In this document: positions 44,704 through 53,789 of the stretch, one piece after another
How the letters are laid out: every line of letters begins with the position of its first letter
How positions within the stretch are numbered: the first letter of the stretch is position 1
Source of the DNA: Panacagrimonas sp963975245
GTDB lineage: Bacteria; Pseudomonadota; Gammaproteobacteria; Nevskiales; Nevskiaceae
NCBI GenBank assembly: GCA_963975245.1
Contig: CAXBFJ010000001.1
Location: forward strand, 124,001-188,000
Reading direction: 5' to 3'
Length of the DNA: 64,000 bases
Program-made: the position numbers and the translations under genes
The notes under the pieces: model-generated
Told to the model about the DNA's origin: nothing
Databases searched by the model: none
The model's input: only the letters and a program-made list of their open reading frames with translations

Positions 44704-45681
44704 TTGAGCGATAGAGCAGACGGCCGCGCGGTGTCCTGGCGCCCGTCTGCATCCATTGAGGTGATCAAAGCGCGGGCGGCTCTGTATGGAGCCGTCCGCG
44801 CTTTTTTTGTTGCCCGAGGTGTACTGGAAGTGGATACACCTGTGCTGTCCACAGCGGCGACGGTTGACCGTCACATCGAATCCTTTCGGGTGCAGGGCGA
44901 GCGATGGCTGCAGACCTCACCGGAATTCGCCATGAAGCGGCTGCTCTGCGCGGGCAGCGGGCCGATCTTCCAGATCGCGCCGGCTTTTCGCCGCGAAGAG
45001 CAGGGACGGCATCACAATCCGGAATTCAGGCTCCTCGAGTGGTATCGACCGGGCTGGGATCATCTGCAACTCATCGACGAGCTTGGCGAATTGCTCAGCG
45101 CGCTGACCGGACTCGACGCAGCAGATCTTCAGACGCTGAGCTATCGGCAGGCGTTCCTCAAGCATGCCGGCTTCGACCCTTTCACCGAGACGCTGGAACA
45201 GCTGCGCGATCGCGCCCTGGGCGGGGCCTTGCCTGGAGTCGAAGCACTTGCTGCCCATGCCGATCGCGATACCTGGCTGGATTTGTGGATGTCGCATCAG
45301 GTGTCTCCCAAGTTGGGTGTGGAGGCACCCTGCTTCCTGATCGATTTTCCGGCCAGTCAGGCGGCGCTTGCGCGAATCAGGCCAGGGCATCCGCCGGTGG
45401 CCTCACGATTCGAGCTGTTCTGGCACGGCTTGGAACTGGCCAATGGTTTTCACGAACTGTCTGACGCCGCCGAGCAGCAGCAGCGTTTCGAATCCGATCA
45501 GGTCTGGCGGCGCGAGCATCAGCATGATGTGCCGCCATATGATCAAAACCTGATCGACGCCCTGCACCATGGCCTGCCCGATTGCGCCGGCGTTGCGCTG
45601 GGGCTGGACCGGCTGCTGATGCTGCAGTTGAACCTCGACGATCTTGCACAGTCCATGAGTTTCGATCACGGCCGGGCCTGA
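44704..45681 (+). CDS. epmA: EF-P--(R)-beta-lysine ligase EpmA (PoxA/GenX)
   Basis: EpmA is a class II lysyl-tRNA-synthetase paralogue that ligates beta-lysine to Lys34 of EF-P. The 325-residue product lacks the anticodon-binding domain, as expected. Class II motifs: motif 2 FRREEQGRHHNPEF and motif 3 GVALGLDRLLML; the N-terminal part has VLEVDTPVLS. It appears to start with TTG at 44704, 15 nt after efp; no good Shine-Dalgarno is seen, so coupling to efp translation is plausible. Confidence 0.94.
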   Translation: MSDRADGRAVSWRPSASIEVIKARAALYGAVRAFFVARGVLEVDTPVLSTAATVDRHIESFRVQGERWLQTSPEFAMKRLLCAGSGPIFQIAPAFRREEQGRHHNPEFRLLEWYRPGWDHLQLIDELGELLSALTGLDAADLQTLSYRQAFLKHAGFDPFTETLEQLRDRALGGALPGVEALAAHADRDTWLDLWMSHQVSPKLGVEAPCFLIDFPASQAALARIRPGHPPVASRFELFWHGLELANGFHELSDAAEQQQRFESDQVWRREHQHDVPPYDQNLIDALHHGLPDCAGVALGLDRLLMLQLNLDDLAQSMSFDHGRA

Positions 45682-45766
45682 GGGCCTGCGCCACCCACTC
45701 CGCGACATTCGCTGCGGCTTCATCCCCGGCTGCTAGGCTGGGCGATCTTGCTGATGGAGGGAGCTT

Positions 45767-47413
45767 GTGAAGGCATCGGATCTGTTTGTGCAGTGCCTCG
45801 AGGCCGAAGGCGTGGAATACGTATTCGGCATTCCGGGCGAAGAGAACCTGGATCTGCTGGAGTCACTGCGTAAATCGACTTCCATCAAACTGGTCCTGAC
45901 CCGTCATGAGCAGGCAGCGGGATTCATGGCAGCCACTTACGGCCGCCTGACCGGCAAGCCGGGTGTTTGTTTGGCTACCTTGGGCCCGGGTGCGACCAAT
46001 CTGGCCACTGCAGCGGCGTATGCGCAGCTGGGTGCCATGCCCATGGTCATGCTGACCGGGCAGAAGCCGATCAAGGCCAGCAAGCAGGCGCATTTCCAGA
46101 TCGTGGATATCGTCGACATGATGCGGCCGCTGACCAAGGGCACCTGGTCGGTGGTGTCGGGTGACAACATCGCTGCGCACGTGCGAGAGGCTTTTCGCCG
46201 CGCGCAGGAGGAACGACCCGGCGCCACGCATATCGAACTGCCCGAGGACGTGGCTGATGAGCAGACCCGCAGCAGGCCGCTCAATGCAAGCTATGTGCGC
46301 CGCCCTGTAGCGGAAGACAAATCAATTCTGGCCGCAGCACAGGCCATCTCGGCATCACGCAGGCCCTTGCTGATGCTAGGCGCAGGCGCCAATCGCAAGA
46401 CTACCGCGCGCACTTTGTGTGAATTCCTGCAGGTACATCCGATTCCGTTTTTCTCCACACAGATGGGCAAGGGTGTGGTGGACGAAGAACATGATCTGTA
46501 TCTGGGTTGTGCAGCTTTGTCGGACCATGATTTTTTGCATCGCGCCATCGATCACGCGGACCTGATCATCAATGTCGGTCATGACGTTGTTGAAAAGCCG
46601 CCGTTCTTCATGCGCGACAGTTCACGTCCCGTCATTCACATCGGATTTACCAGTGCTCAAGTCGATCCGGTTTATTTTCCGCAGATCGAAGTGGTGGGGG
46701 ACATTGCGAACAGTCTCTGGCGGCTGCGCCAGGCCGTATCTGCGGAGCATCCCGAATGGGATACGCGATTCTTCATGGAAGTGAAGGCTGGCCTCGACGC
46801 ACACATTGCTCAGGATGTGGACGACCCACGCTTTCCCGCCTATCCGCAAAGGATTGTCGGTGACGTGCGCAAGGCCATGCCGGATGACGGCATCGTCTGC
46901 CTGGACAACGGGGTCTACAAGATCTGGTTTGCCCGCAACTATCGCGCGCGCGGGCCCAATACCCTGCTGCTCGACAATGCCCTGGCCTCCATGGGCGCCG
47001 GGCTGCCGTCTGCTCTTGCCGCAAAACTGGTCCATCCGCAGCGCAAGGTTATGGCGGTGTGCGGCGACGGTGGATTCATGATGAATTCGCAGGAGCTTGA
47101 GACCGCGGTCCGCCTCAAGCTTGATCTGATTGTGCTGATCCTCAATGACAACGCCTTCGGCATGATTAAGTGGAAGCAGGCCCACATGGGCTTCGAGAAT
47201 TTTGGTCTGGATTACGGCAATCCGGACTTTGTCAAATATGCGCAGTCCTATGGCGCCACGGGTCATCGGCCTGATTCGGCTGAAGCGCTGCTGCCTTTGA
47301 TCGAACAGTGCAATGCCGAAGGTGGTGTGCATCTGATTGATCTGGCTGTGGACTACAGCGACAACGATCGCGTCCTGAATCACGAAATCCAGAAACTCAG
47401 CCAGCGCCTTTAA
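45767..47413 (+). CDS. acetolactate-synthase-like ThDP-dependent enzyme
   Basis: A 548-residue thiamine-diphosphate enzyme most like catabolic acetolactate synthases (AlsS/BudB), which join two pyruvates. The ThDP-activating Glu48 is in TRHEQAAGFMA, and the cofactor motif is GDGGFMMNSQELETA...NDN. Closely related subfamilies include glyoxylate carboligase and similar decarboxylases, so substrate is not fixed. No small regulatory subunit (ilvN/ilvH) or acetolactate decarboxylase gene is adjacent. The start is GTG at 45767 with GGAGGGAG upstream. An aldehyde dehydrogenase gene follows after 33 nt, suggesting they share a pathway. Confidence 0.82.
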   Translation: MKASDLFVQCLEAEGVEYVFGIPGEENLDLLESLRKSTSIKLVLTRHEQAAGFMAATYGRLTGKPGVCLATLGPGATNLATAAAYAQLGAMPMVMLTGQKPIKASKQAHFQIVDIVDMMRPLTKGTWSVVSGDNIAAHVREAFRRAQEERPGATHIELPEDVADEQTRSRPLNASYVRRPVAEDKSILAAAQAISASRRPLLMLGAGANRKTTARTLCEFLQVHPIPFFSTQMGKGVVDEEHDLYLGCAALSDHDFLHRAIDHADLIINVGHDVVEKPPFFMRDSSRPVIHIGFTSAQVDPVYFPQIEVVGDIANSLWRLRQAVSAEHPEWDTRFFMEVKAGLDAHIAQDVDDPRFPAYPQRIVGDVRKAMPDDGIVCLDNGVYKIWFARNYRARGPNTLLLDNALASMGAGLPSALAAKLVHPQRKVMAVCGDGGFMMNSQELETAVRLKLDLIVLILNDNAFGMIKWKQAHMGFENFGLDYGNPDFVKYAQSYGATGHRPDSAEALLPLIEQCNAEGGVHLIDLAVDYSDNDRVLNHEIQKLSQRL

Positions 47414-47446
47414 TTCTGCCGCGCGGCTTCCAAGCAAGGAGGACTC

Positions 47447-48877
47447 ATGTTGCGAGAACAGTATCCGCTCTACATTGCCAATCAGGCCGAGCAAGTCAAT
47501 CAGGACCTGGACGTCACCGACAAGTACAAGGGCACGGTTGCAACCCGCGTGGCATTGGCTGATGCCGCCATGATTGATCGCGCCATTACCGCCGCTGACA
47601 AGGCAATGCCAGCCATGCGCGCGCTGTCGGCTGCAAAGCGTCAGTCGGTGCTGCGCCACTGTGCCCGCCGATTCACCGAGCGTCAGGACGAACTGGCGCA
47701 GATGCTGTGCATCGAAGCGGGCAAGCCAATCAAGGATTCGCGCGGCGAAGTCAGCCGCCTGATCGACACCTTCAATCTGGCAGCAGACGAATGCAGCCGC
47801 GATCAGGGCAGCGTGCTCAACATGGATGTCACTGCGCGCTCCGAAGGCTATCGCGGCATGGTCAAGCGCGTGCCGATCGGCCCGGTGTCCCTGATCTCAC
47901 CTTTCAATTTCCCCTTAAATCTGGCGGCGCACAAGGTAGCGCCGGCCATCGCGGCAGCTTGTCCGTTCGTGCTCAAGCCGGCCAGCCGTACACCACTGGG
48001 CGCGCTGGTCATCGGCGAGGTGCTGGCCGAAACTGATCTGCCCAAGGGTGCGTTCTCGGTTCTGCCGTGCTCGCGTGATGGCGCAGAATTGTTCACCACT
48101 GACGAGCGCTTCAAGCTGCTGTCGTTCACCGGTTCACCCAAGGTGGGCTGGGATCTGAAGGCGCGCGCCGGCAAGAAGAAGGTCGTGCTGGAACTGGGGG
48201 GAAATGCTGCCTGCATCGTCGCCGCAGATGCCGACATCGACACCGCTGTCGAACGCATTGTCATCGGCGCCTATTACCAATCAGGACAGAGCTGCATTTC
48301 GGTGCAGCGCGTGCTGGTGCATTCCTCTTGCTACGAGGTCCTACGCGACAAGCTGGTTGCGGCCGTGAAGAAACTCAAGCACGGTGACCCCAGTCTTGAA
48401 GATACCTTCGTCGGGCCGATGATCTCCGAAGGCGAGGCCAGACGTTTGTCGGGCTGGATCGAGAAGGCGCAGGCAGCCGGTGCCAAGCTGTTGTGCGGTG
48501 GAAGCCGCGAGGGCGCGATGTTGCAAGCCGCCGTTCTGGAAGACGTGCCGCGTGATTGCGCGCTCAATTCTGAAGAAGCATTTGGCCCGGTCGCCGTGTT
48601 GTCGCGCTTCGAGGACTTTGATGCCGCGCTCGATGAAGTCAACGACAGCCGCTACGGCCTGCAGGCCGGCGTGTTTACGCGCGATATTCATCAGGCCATG
48701 CGCGCCTGGGATCGCCTGGAAGTTGGCGGCGTTCTGATTGGTGACGTGCCGTCCTGGCGCGTCGATCACATGCCCTATGGCGGCGTGAAAGACTCCGGGC
48801 TGGGCCGGGAAGGGGTTCGCTATGCCATAGAAGACATGAGCGAACCGCGCCTTCTGGTGATCCGTGATCCGCAGTAG
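47447..48877 (+). CDS. NAD(P)-dependent aldehyde dehydrogenase
   Basis: A 476-residue aldehyde dehydrogenase. The catalytic Cys283 is in SGQSCISVQRV and the general-base Glu249 in LELGGNAA; the coenzyme fold includes PFNFPLNL and FTGSPKVGW. Features such as NFPLNLAAHK resemble the lactaldehyde / phosphonoacetaldehyde / non-phosphorylating G3P dehydrogenase branch. AGGAGG lies before the ATG. It is surely co-transcribed with the acetolactate-synthase-like gene, so its aldehyde may come from or compete with that enzyme's product (inference). Confidence 0.85.
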   Translation: MLREQYPLYIANQAEQVNQDLDVTDKYKGTVATRVALADAAMIDRAITAADKAMPAMRALSAAKRQSVLRHCARRFTERQDELAQMLCIEAGKPIKDSRGEVSRLIDTFNLAADECSRDQGSVLNMDVTARSEGYRGMVKRVPIGPVSLISPFNFPLNLAAHKVAPAIAAACPFVLKPASRTPLGALVIGEVLAETDLPKGAFSVLPCSRDGAELFTTDERFKLLSFTGSPKVGWDLKARAGKKKVVLELGGNAACIVAADADIDTAVERIVIGAYYQSGQSCISVQRVLVHSSCYEVLRDKLVAAVKKLKHGDPSLEDTFVGPMISEGEARRLSGWIEKAQAAGAKLLCGGSREGAMLQAAVLEDVPRDCALNSEEAFGPVAVLSRFEDFDAALDEVNDSRYGLQAGVFTRDIHQAMRAWDRLEVGGVLIGDVPSWRVDHMPYGGVKDSGLGREGVRYAIEDMSEPRLLVIRDPQ

Positions 48878-48904
48878 GTGCCGGTCCAACTACAATTTGC
48901 ACCT

Positions 48905-49504
48905 ATGAGCAATTATTCCCCGAGGCTGAATGGCCTGATTGAAGCCCTGCGAAAACTGCCCGGCGTGGGGCCCAAGTCTGCGCAGAGAATGGCGTTTCAT
49001 CTGCTGGATCGAGATCGACTTGCGGCCGAAAAGCTGGGCAAGGCCATTGGCGAGGCCCTATCTGGAATCGGTCGCTGCAAGACCTGCCGGATGTTCTGCG
49101 AAGACGATGGTTGTCGGTATTGCACGAGTTCAAGAACCGCAACCGGGCAGCTCTGCGTGGTGGAAACGCCGGCCGATCTGATGGCGCTGGATTCTGGAAC
49201 CGCATTTCACGGACGTTATTTTGTCCTGATGGGGCGGCTGTCTCCATTGGATGGCATTGGCCCGGAAGAGTTGGGCCTGTCCACGCTGCAATCGGTCATG
49301 GATGATGGTGATCTGCAGGAGATGATCATCGCGACCAATCCCACGGTGGAAGGAGAAGCGACGGCTTATTACCTGGCCGAGATGGCCAAGGCGAGCGGCC
49401 TGAAGGTTTCGCGCATCGCGCACGGCGTGCCCATGGGCGGCGAGCTGGAGTACGTGGATTCCGGCACCCTGTCACAAGCCCTGACCGGTCGCACACTGGT
49501 CTGA
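48905..49504 (+). CDS. recR: recombination protein RecR
   Basis: RecR works with RecO (and RecF) to load RecA on gapped DNA. From the ATG at 48905 the product is 199 residues, the family length: helix-hairpin-helix (LRKLPGVGPKSAQRMAFHLL), a four-Cys zinc finger (CKTCRMFCEDDGCRYC), Toprim domain (VVETPADLMALD) and the C-terminal Walker-B-like region. In many bacteria recR is in dnaX-ybaB-recR; here neither partner is beside it. The longer frame from 48878 adds nine unrelated residues. Confidence 0.95.
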   Translation: MSNYSPRLNGLIEALRKLPGVGPKSAQRMAFHLLDRDRLAAEKLGKAIGEALSGIGRCKTCRMFCEDDGCRYCTSSRTATGQLCVVETPADLMALDSGTAFHGRYFVLMGRLSPLDGIGPEELGLSTLQSVMDDGDLQEMIIATNPTVEGEATAYYLAEMAKASGLKVSRIAHGVPMGGELEYVDSGTLSQALTGRTLV

Positions 49505-49534
49505 CGACACAATCAGTTTTTGGAGATGCAAACA

Positions 49535-49954
49535 ATGAGAAGAATATTCCTGATCGCCGGCCTGTTGTTGAGCGCCGGTTTCATGTCCACCGCGTTTGCG
49601 CAAGACACATCATCCACAGCTTCAGAAGCTGCGGGCAGCGAAAAGCCGCTGGCGGTTCTGGTCTATGCCGATTGGTGCTTCAACTGCAAGATGATCCTGC
49701 CGCGTCTGGCGCCACTGAAAGAAGCATTCTCGGACCGCATCCGTTTTGAGCGCCTGGACGTGACTACGCCCGAAACAAAGGCCGGGGCAAAAGAAAAGGC
49801 ACGCGCGCTTGGCATCCTCAAACCTTACCTGGCCAACAAGGGCACCGGACTGGTGCTGTTGATCAACAGCGAGAACGAGAAAGTTGGCGAACTGCGCTAC
49901 ACGCAGACCGACGAAGAAATGAGCGAGAAGCTCGAGGCGCTCGCAGCGGGTTGA
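49535..49954 (+). CDS. exported thioredoxin-fold protein
   Basis: A 139-residue protein with a signal peptide (residues 1-22, ending AFA) and a thioredoxin-like domain with active site C48-F-N-C51 in YADWCFNCK. Rather than the CGPC of thioredoxin, CFNC with a preceding W is typical of periplasmic thioredoxin-like reductant-handling proteins. Substrate unknown. GGAG 9 nt before the ATG at 49535 supports this start over TTG at 49520 and ATG at 49526. Convergent with the DUF1501 gene. Confidence 0.82.
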   Translation: MRRIFLIAGLLLSAGFMSTAFAQDTSSTASEAAGSEKPLAVLVYADWCFNCKMILPRLAPLKEAFSDRIRFERLDVTTPETKAGAKEKARALGILKPYLANKGTGLVLLINSENEKVGELRYTQTDEEMSEKLEALAAG

Positions 49955-49978
49955 AACCAGCCGCGCCAAGCCCTCGGC

Positions 49979-51427
49979 CTAGCCCATGAAGCCCAGGTTG
50001 CTGGTGGCGAATCTGCCCAGGTGCGGAAAGATCGTCTGAAGATCACTTTCCGATGCACCTAGCCAGCGTCCCAGAGTCGCGCCGTACTGGTCCCAAGAAA
50101 TGCCGGGAATGATGCGACCGTTGCCGGAATCGTCGGCGCCGTTGAGGGTCAGGTCAGGAAAGCGTCCGTAGGTCCTGCCGCCCGCAACAGAGCCGCCCAT
50201 GACCATCGCCACGTTGCCCCAGCCGTGATCCGAGCCATTGCCATTGCTGCTTAGCGTTCGGCCAAAGTCGCTCATTGAATACGTGGTGACTTGATCAGCA
50301 ACCCCCATCTCCTGGGTCGCCTGATAGAACGAAGACAGTGCCTGAGACACCTGCTGCAACATCATTGGGTGCGTCCCCAGTTGATCGCTGTGGGTATCAA
50401 AACCGCTGATCGAAACAAAAAAGACCTGGCGTCGTACGCGCAGCGCAGCGCGGCCGGCGATCATGCGCGCCACGAGCTGTAGCTGTTTGGCGAGGCGATT
50501 GTTTCCCGGAAAAGTGGTGGAAAATTCCGGTGCGCCACTCATGGCATTGTTGACTTGATCCACCAGCGCCATCGATCGGCGTGTCAGGCCACTGGCGTGT
50601 GTCTCAAAGATGTGACCGGAATCGGCGCGGTCCAGCATGGACAGATACGCCTGCTGGCGATGGTTTGCGGCCAGGGAGTCACCCTGAAACGCACGCAGCC
50701 TGGCAACACCACCTGAGCCCACGACGTAGGGCACACTGCCTCCGCCGGTCTGGAACAGATTGTTGCCTGCCGTCGAGATGTTGATCGAAAGATCCTGATT
50801 CTCGTTGCCACTCATCAACTGTGCGCCGAGCTGTCCGCCCCAGCCAGATCGCGAGAACGCATCGGGGCGGCTGGACATACTCTGCTCGGATTGGTCGAGA
50901 TGCGAAAACATCTGCGGTGGCAGGTGGCGCTTGGCCAGGTAATCCGCTTTGCTCGTGGGTGCCAGAAGGGTGCCGACATTGTTGACCATGGCCAGTCTGC
51001 CCGCGTTGTACAGGGTGCGCAGTTCGGGTGTGCTCGGATGCAGGCCATACTGACGGCCGTCGGCGTCCGCACCGTTCAGACTGAGCAGTTCTGATTGTGG
51101 AACTGCCAGTCCACCGCGTGCTTGCGCGTACTGTGAATAGAACGCGCCGTTGCTTGGGACCAGCATGTTGAAGCCATCATTGCCGCCATAGAGATACACA
51201 CAAACCAGGGCGCGATAATCGGTTGAAGCCCTGCTGATTGCATCTGCCGAGGGGTCAGCTGTTGTGCTGCCATTACCAAAAATGGGAGGCGCCAACTGGG
51301 CGCTGGCAGCGCTGCTCCCTGCACCCGCCAGCAAGCCCAGCGCAGCCCGCATGGATGAAGATCCTGCAGCAGCGGCCAGGCCGAATTTGATGAGTTCGCG
51401 GCGCGACCAATCCTTGGAATGTTTCAT
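49979..51427 (-). CDS. DUF1501 family protein with Tat signal
   Basis: A 482-residue exported protein. The N-terminus carries a twin-arginine motif S8-R9-R10-ELIKFG and a hydrophobic segment ending around ASA (residue ~43), so it is probably folded before export. DUF1501 is related to the alkaline-phosphatase/sulfatase fold; recognisable segments are LVCVYLYGGNDGFNMLVPS, SGFDTHSDQ and TYSMSDFGRTLSSNGNGSDHGWGN. It is encoded directly after a DUF1800 lipoprotein gene (the ATG overlaps that gene's stop as TAATG), a very common pairing. Substrate unknown. Confidence 0.9.
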   Translation of the reverse strand: MKHSKDWSRRELIKFGLAAAAGSSSMRAALGLLAGAGSSAASAQLAPPIFGNGSTTADPSADAISRASTDYRALVCVYLYGGNDGFNMLVPSNGAFYSQYAQARGGLAVPQSELLSLNGADADGRQYGLHPSTPELRTLYNAGRLAMVNNVGTLLAPTSKADYLAKRHLPPQMFSHLDQSEQSMSSRPDAFSRSGWGGQLGAQLMSGNENQDLSINISTAGNNLFQTGGGSVPYVVGSGGVARLRAFQGDSLAANHRQQAYLSMLDRADSGHIFETHASGLTRRSMALVDQVNNAMSGAPEFSTTFPGNNRLAKQLQLVARMIAGRAALRVRRQVFFVSISGFDTHSDQLGTHPMMLQQVSQALSSFYQATQEMGVADQVTTYSMSDFGRTLSSNGNGSDHGWGNVAMVMGGSVAGGRTYGRFPDLTLNGADDSGNGRIIPGISWDQYGATLGRWLGASESDLQTIFPHLGRFATSNLGFMG

Positions 51428-53196
51428 TATTTCTGCACCTGGTACTGCGGTGAGGTCATGATCAGGTACAGCGCATCCTTGACCCGCGCCTGACCTTCAT
51501 CGTCTTCTGCCGGAATCGTATTGAGATGGCTGATCAATGCATTCTGTTCCGCGTCGCCCATCTGACCGTTGAGCAAGAGAATGTTGAGTTCTGCCACCAG
51601 GGCCGCCGGATTGGAAGACAGCCTTGCCAGTGCGCGCAAATCCACACGGACATGGTCGCTGGCCGACTCGTTGCCAAGGTAATGCGAGAAGATGGCAATG
51701 TAGAGCCGGTTGTAGGCCTTGATCACACTCGACTCGTTTGCGAGCTGGAATTCAGGGGAAATCAGACCTGCGTCCTTGATCGCACCAGGCGCCTGATAAT
51801 TTGGCGCAAAAAAATTGAAGACTTCCGGAGCATCCAGCGCCGCTTGAGCAAAATCTTCAGTCGCCAGCGCATAGGTATAGCGGCCCGTGTCTGCGGCGCG
51901 TACTGCATCGGTCAGTCGCCACAGATGAATCTGGGCCAGCAGTGGTTCGCGCGGTTTGCCGAAATGTGGCGGCTGGGCAACCCTCTGGCGGGCCTCGGCA
52001 TCCAGCAAAATGGCGCGCACGACGGCTTTCAAATCACCTCGCACACCATCGCCATTGTTATTGAACACGCGAGCAACGCGCGCCACGTAGGCAGGTGAAG
52101 GGTTGGACGTCACCAACTTTACGATGAGCTGTTTGGAAATGAAGGGGCCGACGTTGGGGTGCGCAAACAAGATGTCTAGGGCCATGTCCAGATCCTGCTG
52201 CGCATCCAGCCCTGCCGGAATGCTGGCGCCCCCAATCAGGGTCTTGGCGTCGCGATCGTGTTCGGCTTCATAGGCCTGCATCGGTTGCACATAGTTACGC
52301 GGATTGCCGCCAAACCGGCTCGCACCCCGATACCACCAGCCCGTAAAGACGCGTGCAAGATTCTCAACATCATCCTGCGTGTAGCTCGGAACAGGACGTC
52401 CGTCCTGCAGCACTGGCGTGCCATCCATGTTGAGTTGAACCAGTCCGATCGAGAATAGCTGCATGATCTCGCGCGCATAGTTTTCATCTGCGCGTTGCGC
52501 CTTGGCCGGGTTGGGCTTGCGATTTCCGAGCATGGACAGATAACGGCCCATGATCGGTGACAGCGTGACGTCTTCAAGCAGCGTTCGAAAATTACCGAAT
52601 GCGTTGTCGATCAGGATGTCGTAGTAGCGCGCATAGCCCGGTTGCAGATCATTGCCAGCGCCAACCTGCGACACCACCATGATTTCCGACAGGGCAAAGG
52701 CGACACGTTGCCGCAGTTGATCGGGCGCTGTGACCACGCGCTCAAACCAGACTTCCTGTCTTGCCAGACGCGCATAGCCATTGATGTCGTTCGGATTGGT
52801 GTTGTAGGCCTGCATCAAGGGGTAATGACGACTCGGCGTCATGGAAAACTGTGCGTCCAGCCACGCGTCAAAAGATTGTTCTGAAAGTACGTCGACCGTG
52901 CTTTTCGTGGGGCCGAAGCTGCTTTGCGTCAGGAAGCGGGCGCTGTCTTCGCGCGAATTCGTCGACGGGAAAGGCGCAATGACCGGTGGCGCAGGATCAG
53001 GCGGCTCGGGTGTTGGTGGTGTCGGTGTGGTCGGATCTGGTATTGGCGCAGGCGTCGGTGTCGTGGGGGTTGGAAGAACCGGTGCAACGTTGGCGTTGCC
53101 TCCGCTATCCGAACCACCGCCCCCGCACGCGGTCAAAGACCAGACGGACACCGTCATGATCAAGCATGCACCAATGCGGACGAAGAAAATTTTCAC
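51427..53196 (-). CDS. DUF1800 family lipoprotein
   Basis: A 589-residue exported protein. I choose GTG at 53196 (AGGGG upstream), giving a short signal peptide ending in the lipobox LTAC, so lipid attachment at that Cys is likely. Next comes a Gly/Ser then Pro/Thr-rich spacer of about 45 residues, and then the DUF1800 domain (~80-589), with ARFLTQSSFGPT, YAREIMQLFSIGLVQLN and FTGWWYRG. The frame is open 22 codons upstream. Partner of the downstream DUF1501 gene, whose ATG overlaps the stop codon. Molecular function unknown. Confidence 0.88.
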   Translation of the reverse strand: MKIFFVRIGACLIMTVSVWSLTACGGGGSDSGGNANVAPVLPTPTTPTPAPIPDPTTPTPPTPEPPDPAPPVIAPFPSTNSREDSARFLTQSSFGPTKSTVDVLSEQSFDAWLDAQFSMTPSRHYPLMQAYNTNPNDINGYARLARQEVWFERVVTAPDQLRQRVAFALSEIMVVSQVGAGNDLQPGYARYYDILIDNAFGNFRTLLEDVTLSPIMGRYLSMLGNRKPNPAKAQRADENYAREIMQLFSIGLVQLNMDGTPVLQDGRPVPSYTQDDVENLARVFTGWWYRGASRFGGNPRNYVQPMQAYEAEHDRDAKTLIGGASIPAGLDAQQDLDMALDILFAHPNVGPFISKQLIVKLVTSNPSPAYVARVARVFNNNGDGVRGDLKAVVRAILLDAEARQRVAQPPHFGKPREPLLAQIHLWRLTDAVRAADTGRYTYALATEDFAQAALDAPEVFNFFAPNYQAPGAIKDAGLISPEFQLANESSVIKAYNRLYIAIFSHYLGNESASDHVRVDLRALARLSSNPAALVAELNILLLNGQMGDAEQNALISHLNTIPAEDDEGQARVKDALYLIMTSPQYQVQK

Positions 53197-53426
53197 GCGC
53201 TGCTGCCCCTGGGCGATGTGATGCGCAAACATACACCTCGATAAAAAATAGTCGCCACGCACAAGACAATCGGTGCAATTGATGCAGCGAACGGCTGGAT
53301 ATTCTGATGTTTTTTTCCGTGCACGAAATCATGCAATTTGCGCACCATTGAGGAACGATGAATTGTGCTTTTTTGGGGCTTCGATTCAGTGCACTTCCGC
53401 TTGCTTGGACCGCCAATTCTGTGTGC

Positions 53427-53765
53427 TCAACCTTCGCGCAATGCATCGATTTTGGCGGCGCAGATGAAATCGTTTTCCGTCAATCCGTTCACGGCATGCG
53501 TGCTGTATTCGACCCGGCAATTCTTGTAACCAAAGCTGACATCCGGGTGATGGTCCTCGCGGTGCGCGATGTAGATCAGCGCGTTGACGAAAGCCGTGGT
53601 GTGGTAATAGTTCTTGAATTCGAATTCAGCGACCAGCCTGGTGTTGTCTGCGCTGATCGACCAGTGGCGGCCCAACTGCTTTAGTAACTGATTGCTTGCA
53701 TCGACATCCAGTGCGGGCACGCCACCTTCACAGGGTACGCAGCGTTTCTCTTTGAGCTTGCTCAT
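53427..53765 (-). CDS. phhB: 4a-hydroxytetrahydrobiopterin dehydratase (pterin-4a-carbinolamine dehydratase)
   Basis: PhhB regenerates pterin cofactor used by aromatic amino acid hydroxylases, mainly phenylalanine hydroxylase. The 112-residue product has the family signature with active-site histidines: AHREDHHPDVSFGYKNCRVEYSTH is broken here as EDHHPDV and VEYSTHAVNGLTENDF. No phhA is adjacent. The gene is 24 nt downstream of the 1393-residue membrane-protein gene on the same strand and probably co-transcribed with it. Confidence 0.94.
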   Translation of the reverse strand: MSKLKEKRCVPCEGGVPALDVDASNQLLKQLGRHWSISADNTRLVAEFEFKNYYHTTAFVNALIYIAHREDHHPDVSFGYKNCRVEYSTHAVNGLTENDFICAAKIDALREG

Positions 53766-53789
53766 GATGATCCTCTCGCGGGGCAGGGG

